Source of the DNA: JAJRXG01 sp964640065
Lineage (GTDB): Bacteria > Bacteroidota > Bacteroidia > Chitinophagales > Saprospiraceae
DNA: 12,191 nucleotides
NCBI GenBank assembly: GCA_964640065.1
Contig: CAZXIE010000112.1
Span: 1-12,191, forward strand
Reading direction: 5' to 3'
Made by a program: the position numbers and the translations under genes. This document shows, one piece after another, positions 1-8,800 of this stretch. Under the pieces are notes generated by a model. That model did no database searches and had not been told where the DNA came from. It was given only the letters and a program-made list of their open reading frames with translations. Within the stretch, counting starts at the first letter, position 1. Every line of letters begins with the position of its first letter.

Positions 1-255
1 CGCACCTAGGACTAGAAGAAAAGAAACTGCCGCAGCAACAACTCCAGCTAGAGAGGTTTTGCGATATCTGACACTTTCGTATATAGTCGAAGAACACAAA
101 CCCGCTAGACTAAAGAAGCCTAGAGCTGCTATTGATCCTAAGATTCTATTTTCTGTTCTTCCGAATTCTCCAAAGAGGAAGATGCTTATGCTGATCGCAG
201 AGCCGATAATGAGACTTCCAATTAAGATGGTTACGAAAACTTTATATAGACTCAC
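1..255 (-). CDS. Small multi-pass membrane protein, C-terminus off the window
   Basis: The minus strand is open from an in-frame TAA upstream down to the window edge, giving 85 residues from a GTG start at 255; no ATG or TTG is available in frame. The product begins VSLYKVFVTIL and has three hydrophobic segments (about residues 6-28, 38-57 and 68-85), with a short polar turn GEFGRTENR between the first two. The composition is typical of an inner-membrane protein, whereas the plus-strand reading of the same bases (59-274) is basic and looks like a shadow. It resembles small uncharacterised membrane proteins common in Bacteroidota; no function is assigned. It follows the proline dehydrogenase by 67 bases in the same direction, so it could be a last gene of that operon. 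The C-terminal end is not in the window. Confidence 0.6.
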   Translation of the reverse strand, partial: MSLYKVFVTILIGSLIIGSAISISIFLFGEFGRTENRILGSIAALGFFSLAGLCSSTIYESVRYRKTSLAGVVAAAVSFLLVLGA

Positions 256-322
256 TGAACACGTTCTGAAGTAAAGATAGACTTAGAACTTTATAAGGTT
301 TTCTATAACTGACTTACTGTTA

Positions 323-1510
323 TCACAATCCCCTTCTCTTCACCTCTTGCATAATCAAACTTAGCTCTCGACTCATGCCGCCTTTCACGGCAGTATTCTC
401 ATCTGCTCTTCTTATGAGGTAAGGTACTACGTCTCGAACAGGACCGTAGACGATATACTTAGCCGTATTGAATCCTGCAGCTGCTAGATTGAAAGTGATG
501 TGATCACTCATACCTTGGAGTTGACTAAAGTTGAGGTGATCATGATCACGAGGGATACCTCGTTTTATAATTTCATCGACCATCAGCTTTACACTGTCTA
601 GGTTATGACTGGCATTACAAAACGCTATAGAGTCATGATGATCTAAACAGAATAAGATAGCCTTATTAAAATCTCGATCTGTCGCTTCTTTGTTAGGTTG
701 TATCGGCGTATCATAGCCAAGCTCCTCCGCCCTATCGTTTTCTTTTTCCATGTAGGCGCCACGTACGATCTTAGCGCCAAGCATGTATCCTTCGGATGTC
801 GCTGTATAAAAGTCGGACCTGAGTTGCTCAAGTTTATCATGGCGATACAACTGGTATGTATTATAAACGGTAACCTTATCCTTGTTATATCGAGACATCA
901 GATATCTCGCAACATCGTCCATAGCATCTTGCAACCAACTTTCTTCGGCATCTAAAAACACACCCACCCCGAGATCTTTTGCCACACTGCAGGCATCATC
1001 TATGCGCTTGATGAATCGCTCCCAAGACAGTGTCTCTGATGGACTCAGAGGATGTTGATTCTGTTTTTTAATGAGAAGATTGTTGTCAACCAATCCTGTT
1101 AACTTTGAAACAGCTACAGGTACTGATTCATTAGAAGCCGCAAACTTTACCGCTGACATCAGCTCCTCTGCAGCTAAGTCAAGATCCTCTTCCGATGTCT
1201 TTGCTTCAGCTCCATAGTCAAGGATAGTCTGTGTATCATGGGTATAAAGATGATTGATGATAGTTTGGCAATCCATGAGATTCACGCCACCACAGAACTG
1301 TTTGAAAATTGTCTTTTTCAATATGGGCACTACAAATGGCAGCTTTAATTTTAGAGCTACATTAGTGAGTGATGTGCCTATATCCACCAATCCTCCACTG
1401 TTCATCATTTGAAATAATCGCTTGGTGTCGATTAATTCATCATCGGATTTGTTGCGAAATGCAACTTCGGTATCTGTAAAATCCGGATATGCTAACTCTT
1501 TATTTTTCAT
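323..1510 (-). CDS. Proline dehydrogenase (monofunctional PRODH)
   Basis: FAD-dependent oxidation of L-proline to pyrroline-5-carboxylate, the first step of proline catabolism. The 395-residue length fits the monofunctional form found in Bacteroidota, not the large bifunctional PutA. Family signatures are in the right order along a TIM-barrel: GVFLDAEES (183-191, with the active-site Asp187), YNTYQLYRHD (216-225), LGAKIVRGAYMEKEN (244-258), FCNASHN (297-303), and YGPVRDVVPYLIRRADEN (355-372), whose paired Arg367-Arg368 correspond to the proline-carboxylate-binding arginines. The ATG at 1510 lies inside the end of aroE, overlapping it by 11 bases, so translational coupling is likely. No aldehyde dehydrogenase partner is in the window. 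The protein reads complete and without frameshift. Confidence 0.95.
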   Translation of the reverse strand: MKNKELAYPDFTDTEVAFRNKSDDELIDTKRLFQMMNSGGLVDIGTSLTNVALKLKLPFVVPILKKTIFKQFCGGVNLMDCQTIINHLYTHDTQTILDYGAEAKTSEEDLDLAAEELMSAVKFAASNESVPVAVSKLTGLVDNNLLIKKQNQHPLSPSETLSWERFIKRIDDACSVAKDLGVGVFLDAEESWLQDAMDDVARYLMSRYNKDKVTVYNTYQLYRHDKLEQLRSDFYTATSEGYMLGAKIVRGAYMEKENDRAEELGYDTPIQPNKEATDRDFNKAILFCLDHHDSIAFCNASHNLDSVKLMVDEIIKRGIPRDHDHLNFSQLQGMSDHITFNLAAAGFNTAKYIVYGPVRDVVPYLIRRADENTAVKGGMSRELSLIMQEVKRRGL

Positions 1511-2243
1511 TTACGGAAGTGGACGTCCAGATGGACCACGATTTTTCAGCTTGCAACTCGAGCATCTCTAAACCATTTTTTATGGTAGCTCCACGTGCTT
1601 CGCCTTGTTTTAAAAATAAAGGTACCTCAGGATTATATATCAAATCAAAAAGGATATGGTCTGCAGTAAGCGCTTCATATGGTATCGCAGGGCATTGATC
1701 GATGTGAGGACTCATCCCGAGTGGAGTTGTGTTGATGATGAGCTGGTGCTTACTTATCACATCCTGATCTACATCTTCGTATAACAAATCTCCCTTACTC
1801 CTCGACACCTTGAGATAAGATATGTTCAACTTTTCGAGCACATACCATACTGCTTTAGCCGCGCCACCAGTCCCTAGTACTAAGGCAGATTTTGGTTTTT
1901 CTCGTCCGTCCCAAAGCGGCACTAGTGCATGCTCGAACCCATACACATCCGTATTATACCCTATCCTCTCAGCACTATCGATCGAAATCGTATTGACCGC
2001 ACCGATCTCTTGTGCCTCCTTACTTAATCCGGTTAAAAACGGTATGACTAGCTCTTTGTATGGTATCGTGACATTGAGCCCTTGTACGCCTTTTATCTCT
2101 TCGAAAGCATTTATTTCCTTCAAGGGATAGAGGTCATAGACATGGTCATCTAAGCCAAGTTTTTCGAACTTCTTAGAGAAGTATCCGGGGGAAAACGAGT
2201 GTGATAATGGATAGCCAATGAGGCCGTATTTTTTCTTTTCCAG
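1500..2243 (-). CDS. aroE: Shikimate dehydrogenase, short form, probable CTG start
   Basis: NADP-dependent reduction of 3-dehydroshikimate to shikimate in the aromatic amino-acid/chorismate pathway. Motifs, numbered from the CTG at 2243: substrate-binding SHSFS (14-18), NVTIPYK with catalytic Lys63 (57-63), GAVNT (81-85), YNTD with catalytic Asp99 (96-99), nucleotide-binding GTGGAAKAV (124-132), then NTTPLGM and KNGLEMLELQ near the C-terminus. The first conventional start, TTG at 2123, would remove about 40 residues including the essential SHSFS substrate site, so it cannot be the true start. Reading further upstream stays in frame as EKKKYGLIGYPLSHSFS, and the only plausible initiator before an in-frame TAG is CTG at 2243, giving 247 residues, the usual length for Bacteroidota AroE. 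It overlaps proline dehydrogenase by 11 bases. An unusual start is likely; a sequencing error that destroyed an ATG is the alternative. Confidence 0.9.
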   Translation of the reverse strand: MEKKKYGLIGYPLSHSFSPGYFSKKFEKLGLDDHVYDLYPLKEINAFEEIKGVQGLNVTIPYKELVIPFLTGLSKEAQEIGAVNTISIDSAERIGYNTDVYGFEHALVPLWDGREKPKSALVLGTGGAAKAVWYVLEKLNISYLKVSRSKGDLLYEDVDQDVISKHQLIINTTPLGMSPHIDQCPAIPYEALTADHILFDLIYNPEVPLFLKQGEARGATIKNGLEMLELQAEKSWSIWTSTSVNEK

Positions 2244-2433
2244 CGAGGTAAGATTCTAGGTTTTATTCACTTTTGTAAATATATAAAGACCTCCCAATAT
2301 CGTATTTCCTGACTCAGTAATCATTAGCGGCTACCAATATTTGACCTCTACGAGGTTATTTTTATAATACCGCATTATCTGTAAATCCAACAGGCCAGCT
2401 ATTATGGCTCTGTTATCTATACTTCATGGCATG

Positions 2434-2459
2434 AAAAAGGGCTGGAAACTGCCCAGCCC
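2434..2459 (-). terminator. Intrinsic terminator after the AhpD-like gene
   Basis: Read on the minus strand, a perfect 7-bp GC-rich stem (GGGCTGG / CCAGCCC; plus-strand arms 2439-2445 and 2453-2459) with a 7-base loop is followed at once by five T residues. It lies 36 bases beyond the stop of the AhpD-like gene and separates that gene from aroE. The rest of the gap 2244-2494 shows no gene or strong signal. Confidence 0.75.
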
Positions 2460-2494
2460 AATACTCTAACCAACTTATTATATTATAAACATTC

Positions 2495-3031
2495 TCAATT
2501 CAATGCTGGTGCTAGTGGAAAGTCAACTGGTACCTCTGTAAGGTTGTGAAATAGGTTAGTCACTGTGATCGCACCTACTGCAGTTACTAGATCTACAAGA
2601 TTTTCTGCAGTATAACCTGCTCCGTAAAAGGCCTCTAGCACTGGAGCTTCTACGTTTCCTCTACTCACAGAGATAGCTTGAGCTATCTTAGCCAGCGCAT
2701 CTGTCTTGCTGTCCCAGCTTGCCTTACCTTGTCTCAACTCTACCGTTTGCTCTTCTGTGAAACCATTCATCTTAGCTATAGCCGTATGTGCGGCTTGGCA
2801 GTATGAGCACCCATTTACTTGGCTTACAGCTAAGTCAATCACTTCTTTTTCCTTCTTGGAAAATGATGTCGGTGAACCAGAAAATGCTAGGAAGCTTCCC
2901 AAGGCATTCTCAGAGGTACCCATCGCTGCATATATATTAGGGACAAAACCAAGGTTCGACTTTAAGTTGTCAAATATCGCTTGGTTACCTTCTGAAACTT
3001 GTTCTCTGGTTGGGACTTGAAATTTACTCAT
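2495..3031 (-). CDS. AhpD-like / carboxymuconolactone decarboxylase family protein
   Basis: A 178-residue small all-helical protein of the alkylhydroperoxidase D-like superfamily; members use a CxxC pair for thiol-dependent peroxide reduction or related chemistry. The active-site signature is intact: Glu63 twelve residues before Cys75, then Cys78 and His82 (NGCSYCQAAHTA), the same E-x11-C-x2-C-x3-H spacing as AhpD. The start at 3031 (MSKFQVPTREQ) is preferred over the upstream in-frame ATG at 3094, whose extra 21 residues do not resemble the family and would cover a likely promoter/operator. It lies 113 bases downstream of an AraC-family regulator in the same orientation, a pairing that suggests the regulator controls it. 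An intrinsic terminator follows. The physiological substrate cannot be told from the sequence. Confidence 0.85.
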   Translation of the reverse strand: MSKFQVPTREQVSEGNQAIFDNLKSNLGFVPNIYAAMGTSENALGSFLAFSGSPTSFSKKEKEVIDLAVSQVNGCSYCQAAHTAIAKMNGFTEEQTVELRQGKASWDSKTDALAKIAQAISVSRGNVEAPVLEAFYGAGYTAENLVDLVTAVGAITVTNLFHNLTEVPVDFPLAPALN

Positions 3032-3050
3032 CTGTTTTAAAATTTTAGGT

Positions 3051-3072
3051 TTTGTATTAATTACAATACAAA
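3051..3072. promoter_or_regulatory. Perfect inverted repeat upstream of the AhpD-like gene (candidate operator)
   Basis: TTTGTATT-AATTAC-AATACAAA: 8-bp perfect arms around a 6-base spacer, 20 bases before the start at 3031. Overlapping its upstream edge on the minus strand is CATCTTTG (3069-3076), 7 of 8 matches to the Bacteroidota -7 box TAnnTTTG. A protein bound here would sit over the transcription start. AT-rich palindromes also occur by chance, and the -33 element is not clear. Confidence 0.4.
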
Positions 3073-3144
3073 GATGAGCTATGATGTAGCCCAAGCTCTC
3101 ATCAGATATTCCCTAAGTGTTATCTATTTTTCCCGATGTGTGTA

Positions 3145-3963
3145 TCAACCACTATACTCAGCTGGAGATACCCCTTGAAACTTCTTAAAGAACCTGCTGA
3201 AGGATTGTACATCAAGAAATCCAAGCTCGTATCCAATCTCTGATACGGTCATCTCCGTATAGGTGAGTAATCTCCGCGCTTCGAGCATCTTGCGGTCCTT
3301 GATATATTGGCTAGGGCTCTTGCTACCTATCTTCTTGAATAAGTTAGATAGTGTCTTGGGTGATTTATTAAGGATCTCAGCATAGTCAGCCACTGTGTGC
3401 TTTTCCTTGTAGTGCTGCTCTACCAGAAAGTTGTACTCCCTGATGATATCGATCTGCTTGAGTTCGACATGCTGCAGTTCAGTTTGGTCCTTATACATCC
3501 TTAGACTGAGTATGAGTATCCTCTTGAGCATCATCTGCAGCATCTCCTCCTGAAGGCCATCGTTAGATACCATCTCTTGTTCTAACATCTTCCAGACAGT
3601 ACTTAAGGTCTCAACATCACCATCAGTGATTCTGATAATCGGTACAGCTTGCGCACCATAGAAGAGTATGCCTTTACAACCTACTTCGCTATCGTGATTG
3701 ATCACACAGAAGAAGGGTTTATTCCACTTCAGTAGTTTGACACTTGATAAAGATGTGACCTCGACTTCATGGAAGTCCGTAAGACAGAACAACTCATTCT
3801 TCTCTGGCTGGTAGGGCTTAGCATCTATCTTCAACTCACTTCCAGGCTCCAGAAACCACAGCAGAGATAACTCGCTAGGATCAGAATATTCGATAGCCTC
3901 CTTTCCTGAAAAACTGATGTTTCTCACCTGAAAATATGAACCTGTGCTACCTTTGAATTCCAC
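3145..3963 (-). CDS. AraC-family transcriptional regulator
   Basis: A 272-residue DNA-binding protein. The C-terminal third (about 173-270) is a standard AraC/XylS double helix-turn-helix: first helix pair around TVADYAEILNKSPKTLSNLF (190-209), then SPSQYIKDRKMLEARRLL, and the second HTH SEIGYELGFLDVQSFSRFFK (241-260) ending KFQGVSPAEYS. The N-terminal 1-110 looks like a cupin-type sensing domain (LEPGSELKI, NELFCLTDFHEVEV), though no ligand can be predicted. The start is GTG at 3963, fixed by an in-frame TAA six bases upstream. It lies 67 bases after the VOC gene and 113 bases before the AhpD-like gene, both in the same direction, so either side may be its target. Confidence 0.9.
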   Translation of the reverse strand: MEFKGSTGSYFQVRNISFSGKEAIEYSDPSELSLLWFLEPGSELKIDAKPYQPEKNELFCLTDFHEVEVTSLSSVKLLKWNKPFFCVINHDSEVGCKGILFYGAQAVPIIRITDGDVETLSTVWKMLEQEMVSNDGLQEEMLQMMLKRILILSLRMYKDQTELQHVELKQIDIIREYNFLVEQHYKEKHTVADYAEILNKSPKTLSNLFKKIGSKSPSQYIKDRKMLEARRLLTYTEMTVSEIGYELGFLDVQSFSRFFKKFQGVSPAEYSG

Positions 3964-4030
3964 GAGTTAGATGATCGTATTACTGGGTTATGAAGATATA
4001 AGCACTAGATTGATAAAATGTTGTCTCTGC

Positions 4031-4657
4031 TCATCTAAAAGCTATCTCTCCCTTAGGCGTCTGTATCTGTAGTATGATCTCCGAACTATCTGAGTGATAT
4101 AGGTGATCCTGATATCCAACATGCTTCATCAAGGTTTCAAACTTCACTGGATCAGCATGCCCTAACTTGATAGACCTTACCGTGCAGTGGGTCTCTAGTC
4201 GATCAGATGGATGATGAGCAGATCGACTCCAATCCAGGAAAAATGGTGCGATCTCAATCATAGGCGCTGCTAGTGGCATCGTCAAGCTCCACTCTAATGT
4301 TCCGCCTGCTGCCATCTCTCGTTTACCTACTTTGATGGACGCAAGATCTTCGCGATGCGAGCTAAGGAAAGCAGCATCTCTGTCGATATCATTAGACTTT
4401 AGTGCCCATCTCGTGATACGTGATTCAGTGATGAGGTCTACTCCCATCCATCGAGGAGGCTCTACATGAGTGTCAGGATCTATAGCGAGCAGTTCGAGAT
4501 AGGCTCCCTTATCGAGTCCTATCAGAGCATTCATAGTGCCTAGTGTTGTATGCCGTCCACCAAAGATGGGTCTGACTCCTGTACAGTTATAAAAATCTTC
4601 TATCGCCACGTCCAAGTCAGGAACTGCGATAACTATGTGATCGACTAGGTAGCTCAT
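4031..4657 (-). CDS. Glyoxalase-like / VOC superfamily protein
   Basis: A 208-residue protein beginning MSYLVDHIVIAVPDLDVAIEDF, the opening beta-alpha unit of the vicinal-oxygen-chelate fold, and resembling the 'glyoxalase-like domain' family of about 200 residues in many bacteria. Candidate metal ligands are His7, a His near 36 (GGRHTTLGT) and Glu55 (AYLELLAI), but assignment is uncertain. The second half (DWSRSAHHPS, CTVRSIKLGHADP) fits the second repeat of such proteins. Its ATG overlaps the stop of the upstream amine-oxidase-like gene (ATGA, 4-base overlap), so the two are almost certainly co-translated and may act on related molecules. The substrate is unknown. Confidence 0.8.
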   Translation of the reverse strand: MSYLVDHIVIAVPDLDVAIEDFYNCTGVRPIFGGRHTTLGTMNALIGLDKGAYLELLAIDPDTHVEPPRWMGVDLITESRITRWALKSNDIDRDAAFLSSHREDLASIKVGKREMAAGGTLEWSLTMPLAAPMIEIAPFFLDWSRSAHHPSDRLETHCTVRSIKLGHADPVKFETLMKHVGYQDHLYHSDSSEIILQIQTPKGEIAFR

Positions 4658-5715
4658 GCGAATGCTGTTATCTGATCGAATACTCTCTTAGCACTACTGA
4701 CTGCACCATTCATATAACCAGGAAAGTCAGATGCTGTCTCTGAACCTGCAATCCAAAACTTACCATCGATATAGGGTTGAGCATAGAGTGGATGACCATT
4801 GTTCTGATGAGGAAGCATATGCGAAGTATAGTTACTGTGGGTGAATTTTTCATTACGCCAGACCTTATCTACATATTCTATGTGAGTATCTACTTGATCC
4901 CCGTAGTATTTTCTTAGTTGGTTGAGTACAAGGCCTTTTCTTCCTTCCTCATCTAAGCTAGCATAACTTCCATTGAGAAATCCTTTGAGTGCAAATCGGT
5001 CACCGCCGTGATGACTATGATCATACATCTCAGGTACGGGACCAACGTTACTTACTATCGTGCCGCTAGTCTCCTGCGCCCTCCAAAAAGGGTCTTTGTA
5101 AGTGAGCCCCACCTTGATAGATTCGCCCATCCAGGTATGTGTTGTACCCATGATATCCAGAACTTCAGCGGGTAAACCAGGCTCTATAAATATCGACTCT
5201 TTCAGCAAGTAAGGAGGAAGTGTTGAAACCACCCTTAAAGCATTGATATTCAGATTATTAGACTTAATATGTAAAAGTCCTTGTTCTAAGGTAATCTCTG
5301 TTATCCTTTCACTTAAGATTACTTCGCATTTGATCATTTCCGAAAGGGTACCAATCAAACTTGAGCTACCTAACTTGTATCTAAATGATGGGTCAGCATT
5401 AGGAGGTAGATCGACGATCATATGAGGCGCTGTAGAGATGGGTTCGTAGATAGCCCTGGTTCCCATGACCTGCGGCATGATCTCAAGTCCTAGCTCATTA
5501 CTCAGTGATACGAGATCTCGATGCTTTTTGCCAAGCCAGGTGGCTCCTAATTCAATAGGTGTACCATCGCCTGTGATATGCGTCTCTATGCGACCTCCTA
5601 ATCTGTCTCGCGCATCTATGATGATCACACTGTAGTCCATATCACGTAACAAATAAGCCAACGCTAGACCCGTCAGTCCAGCACCGATGATACAGATGTC
5701 ATAAGATGTCTTCAT
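4654..5715 (-). CDS. Flavin amine-oxidase-like FAD-dependent oxidoreductase
   Basis: A 353-residue flavoprotein of the monoamine-oxidase/phytoene-desaturase-like group. The N-terminal Rossmann motif DICIIGAGLTGLALAYLL (6-23) is followed by the acidic ribose-binding DARDRLGGRIET (34-45) and ELGATWLG, typical of flavin amine oxidases. The C-terminal FAD-binding segment FWIAGSETASDFPGYMNGAV is also intact. It is some 80-100 residues shorter than classical amine oxidases, the loss falling in the substrate domain, so the substrate may differ from amines. No export signal is seen. It leads a minus-strand group with a VOC protein (4-base overlap) and an AraC regulator, and is transcribed divergently from the propeller gene at 5832 across 116 bases. 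Confidence 0.85.
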   Translation of the reverse strand: MKTSYDICIIGAGLTGLALAYLLRDMDYSVIIIDARDRLGGRIETHITGDGTPIELGATWLGKKHRDLVSLSNELGLEIMPQVMGTRAIYEPISTAPHMIVDLPPNADPSFRYKLGSSSLIGTLSEMIKCEVILSERITEITLEQGLLHIKSNNLNINALRVVSTLPPYLLKESIFIEPGLPAEVLDIMGTTHTWMGESIKVGLTYKDPFWRAQETSGTIVSNVGPVPEMYDHSHHGGDRFALKGFLNGSYASLDEEGRKGLVLNQLRKYYGDQVDTHIEYVDKVWRNEKFTHSNYTSHMLPHQNNGHPLYAQPYIDGKFWIAGSETASDFPGYMNGAVSSAKRVFDQITAFA

Positions 5716-5790
5716 ATTGTGTTGCGATAGTATGATTTAAGAACTCACAATATTCAGATTTGTTCTTCGAGATGTAGTAAGGTGAAAGAA

Positions 5791-5802
5791 AAGAAATTTC
5801 TT
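5791..5802. promoter_or_regulatory. 12-bp palindrome in the divergent promoter region
   Basis: AAGAAATTTCTT is a perfect 12-bp palindrome within the 116-base gap between the amine-oxidase-like and propeller genes, 29 bases before the latter's ATG. The gap must hold both promoters. CAGATTTG at 5755-5762 matches TAnnTTTG at 7 of 8 positions for the rightward gene, but no well-spaced -33 element is visible. Regulatory meaning is speculative. Confidence 0.25.
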
Positions 5803-5831
5803 AGTTTACCTACTCAAAATTAGGTCAACTC

Positions 5832-8800
5832 ATGATAACAAGATTCTTTCTCATCGTACTTACCTGTGCGATGATCCAATTAGACATATCTGCTCAGTCT
5901 CCACCTTCCTTCGAAGATAAGTATGCCTCTATGGAGTGGCGTTCGATCGGACCCTACAGAGGAGGTCGATCATGTGCAGTAACGGGAGTACCCGGCAATC
6001 CTAATCTTTTCTACTTTGGAGCTACGGGCGGTGGCGTCTGGAAGACCACCGATGGTGGTCGATCATGGGCTAATATCTCAGATGGTTTCTTCGGTGGATC
6101 TATCGGATCGATAGCTGTGGCACCTTCAGATCATAATGTCATCTACGTCGGTGGCGGTGAAAAGACTGTAAGAGGTAATGTATCCTTCGGATATGGAGCT
6201 TGGAAGTCAGTCGATGCCGGGCGTACATGGGAACATATCGGACTCAGCAAGAGTCGACATATATCAAGGATTAGGATTCACCCTGACAATCCAGACATAG
6301 TGTATGCTGCTGTCATGGGTAATCTCTTTGCCCCAGGTTCTGATCGTGGAGTATACAAGTCTACTGATGGTGGAAAGAACTGGAAGAAAGTTCTGTATGC
6401 CAACGAATATGCAGGTGCCGTAGATCTATGTATAGATCCAAGTAACTCACGGATCATGTATGCCAGCACCTGGAGAATACAACGGACACCCTACTCTCTC
6501 GAAAGTGGTGGAGAAGGCTCAGGACTTTACAAGAGCACCGACTCAGGAGAGACTTGGACTGAGATCACCGGCAACAAAGGCCTTCCAACTGGCACATGGG
6601 GTATCTCAGGCGTAGCTGTATCGCATATCGATGGCGATAGGATCTTCGCTCTTATAGAAAATGAAAAAGGAGGAGTTTATAGATCCGATGATGGTGGAGA
6701 AACTTGGATGAAAACGAATGACAGTAGAGCACTCAGACAACGGGCTTGGTACTATACAAGGATCTATACTGATACGAAAGATCATGATGCCCTTTACGTA
6801 GTCAACGTCCGATATCACAAGTCCACAGATGGTGGCAAATCATTCGAGCCCAATGTAGCACCGCATGGCGATCACCATGATCTTTGGATAGCTCCTGAAG
6901 ATCCAAGTCGGATGATCATCGGTGATGATGGTGGTGCTCAAGTAACCTATGACGGAGGTGAGACTTGGTCGACATACCACAATCAACCTACAGCACAGTT
7001 CTACCGTGTTACTACGGACAATGCATTTCCATACCGCATATACGCTGCTCAGCAGGATAATAGCACGATACGAATCAATCATAGATCAAGTGGAAGGACT
7101 ATCGGTGCTGGAGACTGGGAATCAACAGCCGGTGGCGAATCAGCTCACATAGCAGTAGATCCTGACAACCCTGAGGTCGTATATGGTGGTAGCTATGGTG
7201 GATTCTTAACTAGACGTGACCATGAAAATGGAACCGTCAGAGCTATCAACGTTTGGCCTGATAACCCGATGGGTTATGGTGCAGAAGGCATGAAGTATCG
7301 ATTTCAATGGAACTTCCCGATCTTCTTTTCACAGCATGATTCTGACAAGATCTACACAGGATCTAATCATCTTCATATGAGTACAGACGAGGGACAGAGC
7401 TGGCAGATCATCAGTCCAGACCTTACAAGAAATGAACCAGACAAGCTCAAGTCTTCAGGAGGTCCTATCACTCAGGACAATACGGGTGTGGAGTACTATT
7501 GCACCATATTCGCAGCTGCAGAATCTCCTCTAGAAGAGGGATTACTCTGGGTAGGATCGGATGATGGTCTCGTACATGTATCAAGAGACGGTGGTGAAAA
7601 CTGGTCGAACGTAACCCCTAACAATGCTCCCAAATATCTCATGATCAATAGCGTAGATCCTGATCCTCGCGATGCAGGCACTTGTTACATAGCAGGGACA
7701 CTTTATAAGGCCGGTGACTTCAAGCCATATATCTATAAGACGACTAACTATGGTGCTACATGGACCAAGATTACTAATGGCATACCTAACGAACACTTCA
7801 CGAGAGTGGTCCGTGTAGATCCTGAAGTAGATGACATCTTATATGCGGGCACCGAGACAGGTATGTACATCTCCTATGATGATGGACGTCAGTGGCACTC
7901 CATGCAGATGAATCTCCCTATAGTTCCTATCACAGATCTAGCAGTAAAAGATAACAACCTCATAGCAGCAACTCAAGGTAGATCACTTTGGATCCTAGAT
8001 GACCTATCAGTTTTTCATCAGGCGCTTTCGCAAATGAACGGTACGGGCAATCGACTCTACAAACCGATGGATAGTTGGAGATATGGCAGTGGACAATCTA
8101 AGGATGCAGTTGGTGTAGGTCAAAATCACCCTTCAGGCGTCATGGTACACTACTTCCTCGAAGAGTATGCAGAAGGCGATACGCTGTCGATAGCGATACA
8201 CGGAAGCGATGGAGATCTTATACGAGAGTATAGCACACATGCAGAAGACAAAGACGAAAAACTTAAAGACATCAAACAAGGTGCTCAGATGTTTAACTGG
8301 GACATGTCGTATCCTGATGCAAAGTCATTTGATGGCATGATCCTATGGTGGGGATCTATGGATGGACCCACTGCCATCCCAGGTCAGTATGAAGTAAAGC
8401 TTACGCACAATGGAGAAGAATTGAGTCAGCCGTTCACCATAAAAGGTAATCCTAATCTTAATGTTAGCGATGCGGATTACGCAGCACAATATGACTTCAT
8501 CCAGAGTGTAAACTCCAAGGTCACAGAAGCTCATGAAGCCATCATAGAAATGCGCTCAATCAAAGAGCAGTTGAACAAATACAAAGACATTGTAAAAGAT
8601 AATGACGATGTCAAAGACGGTATAGCAGAAGTAGACAGCACTCTATCGGCTATAGAGAATGCCCTCTACCAAACTAAAAACCAGAGTCGTCAAGATCCGT
8701 TAAACTTCCCGATCAAGCTTACTAATAAGTTGGCTCACCTCAACTCACTTACACAGATAGGTGTCTCTCCTCCAACACAAGGAGCCCTAGATGTGAGAGA

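Noticed and set aside
59..274. Plus-strand 71-residue reading frame at the left edge
   Set aside because: Opposite a minus-strand frame that encodes clear membrane helices; the plus reading is basic and featureless.
3032..3094. Upstream ATG extension of the AhpD-like gene
   Set aside because: The extra 21 residues do not resemble the family and would overlap the candidate operator and promoter.
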